From JBLHGN01 sp047616325 (GTDB taxonomy: Bacteria > Pseudomonadota > Gammaproteobacteria > Pseudomonadales > Cellvibrionaceae), in contig JBLHGN010000175.1 of NCBI GenBank assembly GCA_047616325.1, positions 1-7,671 on the forward strand: a DNA stretch of 7,671 nucleotides. Direction: 5' to 3'. Each line of letters starts with the position of its first letter. The first letter of the stretch is position 1. The notes under the pieces were generated by a model that did no database searches, was not told the origin of the DNA, and worked only from the letters and a program-made list of their open reading frames with translations. Made by a program: the position numbers and the translations under genes. This document shows, in pieces, positions 1 to 6,593 of this stretch.

Positions 1-722
1 CCGTCTGCATTAACGCGGCTAAACGAAAAATCTAAAAATGGTTGACGGGCGGCGATTCGTGATTTCAGTAGTTTTCGCTCGGTTTCATTCCACCCTGCGC
101 ATTCAATACCTCCAGTCTCTTGCTCTGCTGAGCTTGCATCAACGCCAAGCATTTCTAATACGGGGCCCGAGATCTTAGTGAAGTTTTCATTTTCGTCTTG
201 CTCCCAATACCAATCAGATGCAAGCTCGGTGAGGCTGCGATAGCGTGCTTCACTTTCGCGTAGTTCGGCGGTGCGCTCAGCAACGGTCTGCTCTAAAACT
301 TTATTGTAATTTTCAAGATTCTTATACAGCAACCTCACTTCAAGCATGTTGTGAATGCGCGTTTTCACTTCAACTAAATCAAAAGGTTTGCTAATAAAAT
401 CTTTAGCGCCAGTTTTTAGTGCTCGCAGCTTATGGCCAGGCTGTGCGGTGAGCACTAACACGGGCAAGTAGCCGTCACTGTCGATTTCTTTAAGGCCTTC
501 CATAACTTGAAAACCGTCCATTATGGGCATTTTCAAATCGAGCAGAATAAGTTCGTATTTGTTTTTACGATGCCATTCACAAACCACCTTCGGGTTCATT
601 GTGCTGCTAATATTTTTATAGCCCGCTTCCGTTAGTAATTCCACCAGCAACTGTATGTTGGTTTTCTGATCATCCACGATCAAAATGTGTGCGTTTAATA
701 TTTCGTCGATGATATGTTTCAT
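1..722 (-). CDS. Receiver-PAS response regulator, C-terminus cut by window edge
   Basis: The first 240 codons of a leftward gene are visible and the rest lies beyond position 1. Residues 11-130 form a CheY-like receiver domain: the acidic pair D17-D18 in ILIVDD, phospho-acceptor D62 in LLDLKMPIMDG, T92 in VLVLTAQ, and K112 in ISKPF. A charged linker (about 131-160, ending VAERTAELRESEARYRSL) leads into a PAS domain that starts near residue 161 and contains the typical SDWYWEQDENENF stretch. In gammaproteobacteria this receiver-linker-PAS order commonly continues into GGDEF and/or EAL (cyclic di-GMP) domains or a histidine kinase, but that part is not in the window, so the output is inference. 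The ATG at 722 is preceded by AGGTG at a spacing of 7. The protein is cytoplasmic and is probably phosphorylated by the hybrid kinase encoded 78 bases upstream, whose transcript may read into it. Confidence 0.93.
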   Translation of the reverse strand, partial: MKHIIDEILNAHILIVDDQKTNIQLLVELLTEAGYKNISSTMNPKVVCEWHRKNKYELILLDLKMPIMDGFQVMEGLKEIDSDGYLPVLVLTAQPGHKLRALKTGAKDFISKPFDLVEVKTRIHNMLEVRLLYKNLENYNKVLEQTVAERTAELRESEARYRSLTELASDWYWEQDENENFTKISGPVLEMLGVDASSAEQETGGIECAGWNETERKLLKSRIAARQPFLDFSFSRVNAD

Positions 723-729
723 TGCGATT

Positions 730-734
730 CACCT
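730..734 (-). promoter_or_regulatory. Ribosome binding site of the receiver-PAS gene
   Basis: AGGTG on the minus strand lies seven bases before the ATG at 722. It supports this start codon over internal methionines. Confidence 0.7.
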
Positions 735-744
735 AGTTAATCTC

Positions 745-769
745 TAATTAAATGGCCGTTCTTTAATTA
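745..769. repeat. AT-rich perfect inverted repeat in the leader of the receiver-PAS gene
   Basis: TAATTAAA (745-752) and TTTAATTA (762-769) are perfect 8-base inverted arms around a 9-base spacer. The repeat sits between the stop of the hybrid kinase (801) and the ribosome binding site of the next gene. The stem has no G-C pairs and no clear T-tract follows, so a strong intrinsic terminator is unlikely. It could be an operator or simply AT-rich chance sequence. Confidence 0.4.
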
Positions 770-800
770 AAATGTTATTCATTATATTTTTCTTTATAGT

Positions 801-3578
801 TTACTGTTCTATTGCATCCAGGCTATTGGAACCTTTTTTATCGGCATATTCTAGGGTTAATTTTAAGGTTTCCATGAATTCATTGACTTTTATGGGTTTA
901 GTCAGGTAACGAAAAAACCCTGCTTTTATACCTTTTTCTACATCGCGCGGCATGGCATTCGCGCTTAACGCGACTACAGGAATGTGCGCAGTTTTAGTGT
1001 CTTTCCGAAGGAGTTGTAAAACGTCCAGGCCGCTAATACCGGGTAAATTAATATCCATCAATATAGCTGTAGGCAATGCGCTCTGGGCAAGTGCCGCGCC
1101 GGTAGGGCCGTCGCGCGCGGTAATTAAGTAAATATCTGGCCGGCGTGAAATTAAATCTTCAATCAGCATTAAATTGGCGGGGTTGTCTTCTACGTAAAGT
1201 AGGGTGTGTACTTGAGCATTGGTTTTCAGTGGCATTTTCAGGTTAATAGGGGTTGTTTCTTCGATGGCTTCTTTATTTTCAATTGATGTTAAATTTAGTT
1301 CAACCCAGAATGTGCTGCCTTTGCCTACTTTGCTCTCTAAACCGATAGAACCCCCCATCAGTTCGGTGAGGCGTTTGGTCAGTACCAAGCCAATGCCGGT
1401 ACCTTCTTCATCATGCTGTTCTTGGCCAAGGCGGTTAAAGGGCTGAAACAATTGCGCCACGTTCTCTGCTGACAAGCCTTCACCTGTATCTTTAACGATA
1501 ATGCGCAGCCGTCCTTTGGTATGTTCATTGCAACTTAATATTACCGAGCCACCTTGGCAGTTGTACTTAATTGCGTTCGATAGTAAATTAATCAGCACTT
1601 GCTTTAAGCGCATATGGTCGGCATATACTATGTGCAGCATGGGCACGCGAGGGAAGGTCATTTTTATACCGTGTTTGCGCGCTTGGGGTTCAATCATGCT
1701 TTGGCATTCTTCCATCACTTCAGCAAGTAATACAGGCTCAATTGACAGCGACAACTTGCCCGACTCAATTAGTGCAAGATCTAAAATTTCATTGATTAAA
1801 TCCAATAAATACCAGCCCGCTTGTAAAATTTGGTTAAGGCTGCGTTTTTGCGCGGGCGAAGGCGCAGGGTCCCCAGACTCTATCAGCTGCGCGAAACCCA
1901 GTATCGCACTCAATGGGGTACGTAATTCGTGGCTCATGCTAGACAGGAAATCTGATTTGGCAAGGTTCGCTTTTTCTGCGACTGATTTAGCTGTTTCAAG
2001 CTCGAGCGTATTTTCTTCTAGTACCCGGTCAAAGCGCTTTCGTTCGGTGATGTCACGCGCCGCCGCAAATACACCCTGTAAAGCGCCATCGCGATCGTAA
2101 AAGGTAGTCGCGTTGTACGATACCTCTGTTTCTTTGCCGTCGCGTGCACGTGCTGTGAGCTCATAATTTGTCACTCTGTTCTCATTAAGCACTCGCTTAA
2201 TACCATCTTCAGCGAGTTGAGGGTTAGTGAAATAATTTTTGAACGGGGCGCCAATTAATTCGTCACGCGTACTTCCTGTGAGTGATTCCATTTGTTTGTT
2301 TACATCACTGATAATGCCCGATGGGTCCGTAGTCATAAGCGCATCAATATTCGATTCAATCAAAGAACGGGTGTAAAATTGCTGGTCCTGCAGCCGCTGA
2401 GTAAGCTTCTTTTGCTCAGATTCAACATGTTTTCGAGCAGTATTGTCGGTGCCAATCAGTAGGTAGCCGATAATTATTTCTTGCCCATCACGCAAAGCTG
2501 TTACCGATACTACCGCCGGAACGCGACTACCATCTTTTCGAATATAAGTAAGCTCATAAATATCTTCAATGCCACGGGACGCTTTAAATACTAAGGCTTC
2601 AAAACCTGGAGATATGGGTGTTTCAAGTTCTGTACTTAGTGTTGCTGCGCGTGCAATCACTTCTTGTGGGTCTGATATGTCTGCAGGTGTGATTTTGTTT
2701 ATCACATCTGCCGCTTCATAGCCAAGCATATGTTCGGCGCCCACGTTAAAAATTTGAATGACACCTTTGGCGTCCGTTGCGATACTTGAAAAATTAGCGC
2801 TATTAAAAATTGCACGCTGCAAAGCACCTTCTTCAATAGATGCCTTTTCTCTTGCTTTAATCGCAGAATAGGCCTGCTGTAGTTCCTTGTTGGTTGCTTC
2901 TTGGGCGTCGAGTAATCTTTTAGTTTCTGTAAGAATAATATATTTTAGTTGCTGCTGGGTATTGCGATAAATTAATAGCATAAATGCTGCTGCACATATC
3001 GACATAAATAGACTCGAAAAGACAATGATCGCAAAAAGATGACGCATTTTCGCGTGAAAAGCCAATTCACGTAGTGCCAATTCGTCTTGCTCTATTCGCA
3101 TAAATCCATGCAATTCAGTGCGGATTAGATCAATTAGGCGCTTACCCTCTGCTGCGCGAACGTCCTCAATTACGGCTGCCATGTCCTTAGAGCGTCGAAG
3201 TTCTATAATATTACCCATTTCGCTTAACTTTTCTTTCACTAGGGGAAAAATCGCGGCAAGGTGTTCTCGAGAGGAAGGAATGTTGGTGAGTTGTTGCAGT
3301 TGTTCTAGCTGACCATTAATGTCATTTCGTTCCGCCAGGTAGGGCTCCAAAAAGGCCTCGTCGCCAGTTAATAGAAAACCGAGATGGCCTGTTTCAGCAT
3401 CTTTAAGTGACGAAAGTAATACCTGCGCTATGCCTAATGTCGTGTAGGTATGCTGCCGTATATCATCGGCTTGCTTAAGCTGCTTAAAAAAAGAGAATAA
3501 TGAAGCCACACAGGCTATCACTAAGACTAAGACTAAGGCGCAAGCTAACCAAATACTGTTTTTATTGGTGGTTTTCAT
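801..3578 (-). CDS. Membrane-bound hybrid sensor histidine kinase (CHASE3-PAS-PAS-HisKA-HATPase-REC)
   Basis: A complete 925-residue hybrid kinase. A transmembrane helix (about 9-31) and a second one (about 181-203) flank a periplasmic CHASE3 domain (about 38-177, with the family's DAETGHLGFLLTGDEAFLEPY segment). After a coiled linker come two PAS domains (about 253-385, with the YIRKDGSRVPAVVSVT core, and about 402-515). The HisKA domain follows, with phospho-acceptor H550 in SMSHELRTP. The ATPase domain has N668 in LINLLSNAIKYN, D697-x-G-x-G in KDTGEGLS, the F box around 711-719 and the G2 box GTGIGL at 726-731. The C-terminal receiver (about 792-912) has E797-D798, phospho-acceptor D842 in MDINLPG, S872 and K894 in LTKPI. 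All catalytic residues are present, so it should be functional. It presumably autophosphorylates on H550 and relays to D842 and then to a partner; the receiver-PAS protein downstream is the obvious local candidate. The signal is unknown. The start at ATG 3578 lacks a strong ribosome binding site. Confidence 0.96.
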   Translation of the reverse strand: MKTTNKNSIWLACALVLVLVIACVASLFSFFKQLKQADDIRQHTYTTLGIAQVLLSSLKDAETGHLGFLLTGDEAFLEPYLAERNDINGQLEQLQQLTNIPSSREHLAAIFPLVKEKLSEMGNIIELRRSKDMAAVIEDVRAAEGKRLIDLIRTELHGFMRIEQDELALRELAFHAKMRHLFAIIVFSSLFMSICAAAFMLLIYRNTQQQLKYIILTETKRLLDAQEATNKELQQAYSAIKAREKASIEEGALQRAIFNSANFSSIATDAKGVIQIFNVGAEHMLGYEAADVINKITPADISDPQEVIARAATLSTELETPISPGFEALVFKASRGIEDIYELTYIRKDGSRVPAVVSVTALRDGQEIIIGYLLIGTDNTARKHVESEQKKLTQRLQDQQFYTRSLIESNIDALMTTDPSGIISDVNKQMESLTGSTRDELIGAPFKNYFTNPQLAEDGIKRVLNENRVTNYELTARARDGKETEVSYNATTFYDRDGALQGVFAAARDITERKRFDRVLEENTLELETAKSVAEKANLAKSDFLSSMSHELRTPLSAILGFAQLIESGDPAPSPAQKRSLNQILQAGWYLLDLINEILDLALIESGKLSLSIEPVLLAEVMEECQSMIEPQARKHGIKMTFPRVPMLHIVYADHMRLKQVLINLLSNAIKYNCQGGSVILSCNEHTKGRLRIIVKDTGEGLSAENVAQLFQPFNRLGQEQHDEEGTGIGLVLTKRLTELMGGSIGLESKVGKGSTFWVELNLTSIENKEAIEETTPINLKMPLKTNAQVHTLLYVEDNPANLMLIEDLISRRPDIYLITARDGPTGAALAQSALPTAILMDINLPGISGLDVLQLLRKDTKTAHIPVVALSANAMPRDVEKGIKAGFFRYLTKPIKVNEFMETLKLTLEYADKKGSNSLDAIEQ

Positions 3579-3595
3579 GCATTAATGGTAACTCT

Positions 3596-3627
3596 GTATT
3601 ATTTAAAGGTGGCTCGTTACAAAACAA
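3596..3627 (-). promoter_or_regulatory. Possible weak promoter of the hybrid kinase
   Basis: On the minus strand a TTGTTT hexamer (3627-3622) is followed after about 16-17 bases by the AT-rich run TTTAAATAATAC (3607-3596), just before the ATG at 3578. The match to sigma-70 is modest. The rest of the 279-base gap between the two kinases (3579-3857) shows no gene. It has a short GTGTG/CACAC hairpin at 3702-3715 without a T-tract. Confidence 0.25.
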
Positions 3628-3857
3628 GCTGGGCATAAAATGTGCTGGCCATGAAAGAAGCTGGCAATCAATGACTGTAATGTTGTTTCTGGTGTCAGTC
3701 TGTGTGTTGGCACACTTAGGGTGTTTTTAGCGGTTAACTTTTTAAATGGGCATGTTTATGTGTATATATTCTTCATACGGCTAGTAGCTTAAATTACTAT
3801 GTAAGTCGTTACAAAATGTACTACATCTTGAGCAAAGAGACAAAAATGAAGGTGCAC

Positions 3858-5326
3858 TTATGATATTTCTGCTAATTCTAGTTCCACCCAAAATAGGCTA
3901 CCTTTGTCTACTGTGCTTTCCACCCCTATGTTACCGTCCATCAACTCCATCAAGCGCTTAGCCATCACTAGGCCTATACCGGTCCCTTCCGCTGCGCCAG
4001 CTTCTTGCCCCAAACGATTAAGAGGTTGAAATAGTTGTGCAAGTTTTTCAGGCGACAAGCCATCGCCGGTGTCTTCAATACAAATGCGCATGCGCCCGCC
4101 AGGTTTTTCAGCACATTTGATTGTTACCGTGCCGCCTATTTTGTTGTACTTTATGGCATTACAAAGTAAGTTGATTAGCGCTTGTTTCAAGCGTGTGGGG
4201 TCTGCTTGTACATAGTAATCTGCGTTGGTGTTCCTTGTTTCAGAATCACTTGTTTCGGAACTGAATGCTTCACAACTCGCCGCGTGAGGGCTAGTGGCAT
4301 CAGACACCGCTGTAGCATTTTTTCGATATCGACAACATTCAAACAAATATTGCGGTTTTCCGCTTGTAATTCAATCATGGCAATGCAGTGACTGATGGTG
4401 TTTTTAATTGGAACAGGCCTCATTGCTACCGATAACTTGCCGGATTCAATCAAGGCTAAGTCTAAAATTTCATTGATCGGTTTAAGTAGGTACCCGCCAC
4501 CTTGTAAAATTTGATCGATGTTTGCTTTTTGTTTTGAACTAAGCGCTGGAGTGCTAGCCTCAAGCATTTGAGCAAAACCTAACATGGAGTTTAAGGGGGT
4601 GCGAAGTTCGTGGCTCATGCTCGACAGAAAATCGGACTTTGCAAGATTAGCCTTTTCTGCGTCAGCGGTTGTGCATTCCAGTTGCATGTTACATTTAAGC
4701 AAGGCTTCGTCAAACAGCGCTTGTTGCGCTTCCACTAGTTTTCGCTCGACGATGTCATTAATAATACGCAGTGCTCTAGAGCCTTGCGCATTGTATTCAA
4801 TGCTGGAGTGGAGCTGCGCCAAAAATGTTGAATTGTCTATACCTAGCATACGCAGCTCGCAGGTTTGTGCTTGCCCAGAATCAAATATTTTCTTGCTGTG
4901 TAGGTAGTAAATGTCTTGGTCAGCTACCAATATAAAATGAGAGAGAATTTGGCCTGCCAGTGCGCCTGTATCGCACCTCAGAATATTGGCAGCTAATAGG
5001 TTTGCATCCAGAATCACGCCTTGTTCACTTAGATTGCAATAGCCAACCGGTGCCAGATCATATAGATCGAAGTAGCGTAAACGTGCGGCCTCTAGTTGCA
5101 ATTGTGTGACTCGCAGTTCTTCGTTTTGCTCTTCTAATTCAACTTGGTGAACTTGCAGTTGGTGAACAATATTTTGTTTGTCGTCGGGTGTAAGACGATG
5201 CCACTCAGTAGTAGAAAAAGGGTTATCCTAATGAAATCTCATACGTGCCCGGTCTTCTTCTCGGCGGTGCATAACGCGCTTTTCTTGGTTTGTTGTGTCG
5301 GAGCTTGTTTCGTTCTTGTGTTCCAC
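3858..5326 (-). pseudogene. Broken PAS sensor histidine kinase (amber codon plus frameshift)
   Basis: The gene starts with GTG at 5326 behind a strong ribosome binding site. It reads 32 residues, including the charged RREEDRARMRFH stretch, to an in-frame TAG at 5230-5228. The same frame then continues with a typical family N-terminus: LTPDDKQNIVHQLQVHQVEL, EEQNEELR, then the PAS start ARLRYFDLYDLAPVGYCNLS. HisKA follows, with its H codon at 4612-4610 in SMSHELRTP. After IEK, near an A6 run on the coding strand (4323-4318), the frame is lost. The other frame carries an odd Ser/Thr/Ala-rich linker and then an intact ATPase domain (LINLLCNAIKYN, EDTGDGLS, LFQPLNRLGQE, GTGIGL) to TAA at 3858. Adding one base at the A-run gives a 490-codon gene, consistent with a 1-base deletion. 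There is no receiver domain. The protein would be cytoplasmic and is a paralogue of the downstream hybrid kinase. Restart after the amber codon has no good start codon nearby; TTG at 5101 lacks a ribosome binding site. Sequencing error is a possible alternative for the homopolymer lesion only. Confidence 0.85.
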
Positions 5327-5331
5327 AAATT

Positions 5332-5336
5332 CTCCT
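5332..5336 (-). promoter_or_regulatory. Strong ribosome binding site that fixes the GTG start of the broken kinase
   Basis: AGGAG on the minus strand lies five bases before GTG 5326. It shows that the gene began upstream of the amber codon at 5230-5228. The TTG at 5101, which would begin the open stretch after the amber codon, lies inside the conserved family N-terminus and has no comparable site. Confidence 0.8.
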
Positions 5337-5383
5337 AAGCATTCTCACGACTTATTTGTTGTTGAATTTTACACGCGATATTT

Positions 5384-5413
5384 AAAATATGTGCGGTGTA
5401 ATGCGCATTGCAA
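5384..5413 (-). promoter_or_regulatory. Candidate promoter of the broken kinase with overlapping palindrome
   Basis: On the minus strand TTGCAA (5413-5408) and TATTTT (5389-5384) are 18 bases apart, each a four-of-six sigma-70 match. The perfect palindrome AATGCGCATT (5400-5409), extending to 5397-5412 with one mismatched pair, overlaps the -35 and spacer. The 13-base AT palindrome ATATTTAAAATAT (5378-5390) covers the -10. The leader to GTG 5326 would be about 50 bases. The palindrome is a plausible operator of unknown owner. Confidence 0.35.
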
Positions 5414-5637
5414 ACATTCTCCTGCGACTTTTAAAATGTCGTTAACGTCAGAAGGGGCAGCTCGGTTTTAGCGGGTGTATTGTCTTTATTTAATATTTTT
5501 CTGGGCGACATGCGATGTTTACCTTTTGTTGCCGAAAGCCATAGCCTGCGACTAACAGCCTTTTTTTGCGGGGTAACGGGGTAGCGTAGTGTGGAGTCTA
5601 GTCTCTTTGTTCTCAATAATTTAAAAAACTTCTAAAT
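5414..5637. other. Non-coding stretch with no recognisable gene
   Basis: The only open frame here (minus strand, 5616-5431, about 61 residues) begins with TTG, has no ribosome binding site and shows a basic, low-information sequence resembling nothing I know. A T7 run at 5561-5567 has no stem before it, so it is not a convincing terminator. TAACGGGGTAGCG and neighbouring GC-rich words are present but form no repeat I can define. Confidence 0.5.
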
Positions 5638-5864
5638 GTGGCTCGAGCAAGGACCGATGTGCTTATAACAGACCTTTCCACCACGCTGGAACAAGTAGTG
5701 GGTGGGGTGGCCCAGAATATGCATATCAAATTATCTGCTAGATCGCTGAATCTACGTATAATTGGTATTGATTCGTCGATGGCCTGATGGATGCCTGCTA
5801 TAAAGCTCACCTAGACAATACTGCTGCGATTCAGCAATATTCCGGCCGTAAAGTACGGTTATGA
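5638..5864 (+). pseudogene. Possible frameshifted coding remnant, unknown family
   Basis: Two consecutive plus-strand frames read like one protein. From GTG 5638 the frame gives ARARTDVLITDLSTTLEQVV, then GGVAQNMHIKLSARSLNLRI and IGIDSSMA to TGA at 5785-5787. The overlapping frame, open from 5772, gives VDGLMDACYKAHLDNTAAIQ and QYSGRKVRL to TGA at 5862-5864. Adding one base near 5773-5778 joins them as GID-S-VDGLMD in a protein of about 75 residues. The amphipathic, protein-like composition and the tidy junction suggest a decayed gene, as seen elsewhere in this window. I recognise no family, no ribosome binding site is evident before 5638, and the true start may be missing. Chance open frames remain possible. 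Confidence 0.3.
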
Positions 5865-6070
5865 TGAGAGTGACGCCAATGGGTGTAAATATAAATATTG
5901 TTATGGTTTACGCCTATGTGCTTTAGCGAACAGAACTAAAATATTTAAGGACGTAAAATGGTTTTTAGTAGAAAATTGCACCCGTAATCGAGTGTATGTG
6001 GAGTGCGGTGAACATTACCGCTATTACGTAATTATACCATTTTATATACATAGAATCTTAAGGGCTCGTC
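5865..6070 (+). promoter_or_regulatory. Upstream region of the DUF2934 gene, with candidate -10 and palindrome
   Basis: A TATACA hexamer at 6045-6050 could be the -10 for the gene at 6071, with TATTAC (6022-6027) 17 bases upstream as a poor -35. ATTACGTAAT (6023-6032) is a perfect 10-base palindrome at that point and could be an operator. A nine-codon reading frame is listed separately. A frame without a start codon stays open on the plus strand from 5815 to about 6100, but it reads Cys/Tyr/Arg-rich and is not convincing as a gene. Confidence 0.3.
5958..5987 (+). other. Nine-codon reading frame with good ribosome binding site
   Basis: AAGGA at 5948-5952 lies five bases before ATG 5958, and the frame encodes MVFSRKLHP followed by TAA. 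It could be a leader peptide or the stub of a decayed gene, 83 bases before the DUF2934 start. There is no attenuator-like hairpin pair to support leader control, so it may well be chance. Confidence 0.2.
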
Positions 6071-6268
6071 ATGAAAACCACAAACAGAAAATCAGTTTCT
6101 GATAATAGTGTATCTACAGCACTCAAGATTTTTTCTGAGAAAGAACGTAAATCGATTATTCAGAAAGAGGCTTATCATGCCGCTTATGCACGCGGTTTCG
6201 AAGCAGGCGATGCCTTAGGTGATTGGTTAGCCGCAGAAAAACGCGTTGACATTAAGCTTGCCAAATAG
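6071..6268 (+). CDS. Small DUF2934-domain protein
   Basis: An intact 65-residue cytoplasmic protein, starting at ATG 6071 with AAGGG (6060-6064) six bases upstream. The N-terminal 25 residues are polar (Ser/Thr/Lys-rich). Residues about 28-60 match the short DUF2934 pattern (Ile/Ala-x-x-x-AY-x-x-x-x-x-RG-x-x-x-G-x-x-x-x-DWL-x-AE): IIQKEAYHAAYARGFEAGDA then LGDWLAAEKRVD, with RGF at 41-43, G46 and DWLAAE at 51-56. Proteins of this family are typically 60-120 residues, and the molecular role is not known to me. It stands alone on the plus strand, about 325 bases before the FNR remnant and in the same direction, and it is the only undamaged gene on the right side of the window. It shares the opening MKTTN with the hybrid kinase, which looks coincidental. 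Confidence 0.85.
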   Translation: MKTTNRKSVSDNSVSTALKIFSEKERKSIIQKEAYHAAYARGFEAGDALGDWLAAEKRVDIKLAK

Positions 6269-6593
6269 CCGCCGCTTTTGCACAATACAAGTGAAAATAT
6301 TCTGGAGAGTCCTACCTAACATTTTATATCGGGGTTCTGCTCATATTCAGTTACTCTAAGCCGCTATTTTCGAAGAGCTAGATTTTACGTCGACCATTTC
6401 TGTAAATAAGTGAATTGGTAGATCTCTTCCGTTAGTTATAGTATTTCAATTCAGTGTTTCCAAAATAGCTTAAACGGAAAAGCTAATAGTACTTATAATT
6501 TACGGCTAATGTTGCCAATAACAACTGGTTCGGTGCACCTCTTCGGGTACTTATTCCGGTGAAACTTACATCCTTACTGAACAGGTATTTTTG
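6269..6593 (+). promoter_or_regulatory. Intergenic region with candidate fnr-family promoter
   Basis: No gene is visible in this 325-base gap, and there is no clear terminator after the DUF2934 stop. A perfect TATAAT lies at 6494-6499, with TTAAAC (6470-6475) 18 bases upstream as a three-of-six -35; this would give a leader of about 90 bases before the FNR start. GGTGCACC at 6532-6539 is an 8-base palindrome in that leader. I found no TTGAT-N4-ATCAA FNR box here, so autoregulation is not supported. AGG at 6583-6585 is the weak ribosome binding site for ATG 6594. Confidence 0.4.

Noticed and set aside
1219..3312. Plus-strand open frames within the hybrid kinase (for example 1219-1446, 1501-2100, 3118-3312)
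   Set aside because: They are antisense shadows of a clearly coding kinase, with no recognisable domains or ribosome binding sites.
3702..3715. GTGTG-TTGG-CACAC hairpin as a terminator of the broken kinase
   Set aside because: The stem is only five bases and there is no T-tract on either side.
3500..3730. Plus-strand 76-residue frame over the hybrid kinase start and the gap between kinases
   Set aside because: It overlaps the kinase N-terminus antisense and shows no convincing ribosome binding site or family; its hydrophobic end is a by-product of the T-rich gap.
5144..5338. Plus-strand 64-residue frame with a hydrophobic, Cys-containing C-terminal stretch (AVHNALFLVCCVGACFVLVF)
   Set aside because: It is antisense to the real N-terminus of the broken kinase; the hydrophobic stretch is the complement of its Lys/Glu/Arg-rich codons.
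5521..5570. T7 run at 5561-5567 as an intrinsic terminator
   Set aside because: No GC-rich inverted repeat immediately precedes it on the plus strand.
5431..5810. Minus-strand 61- and 65-residue frames
   Set aside because: The first starts at TTG with no ribosome binding site and has no known features. The second is antisense to a more protein-like plus-strand reading.
6071..6100. Shared opening MKTTN and ATGAAAACCAC of the DUF2934 gene and the hybrid kinase (3578) as a duplicated start or recombination site
   Set aside because: The similarity covers about 11 bases and stops at once; chance is adequate.
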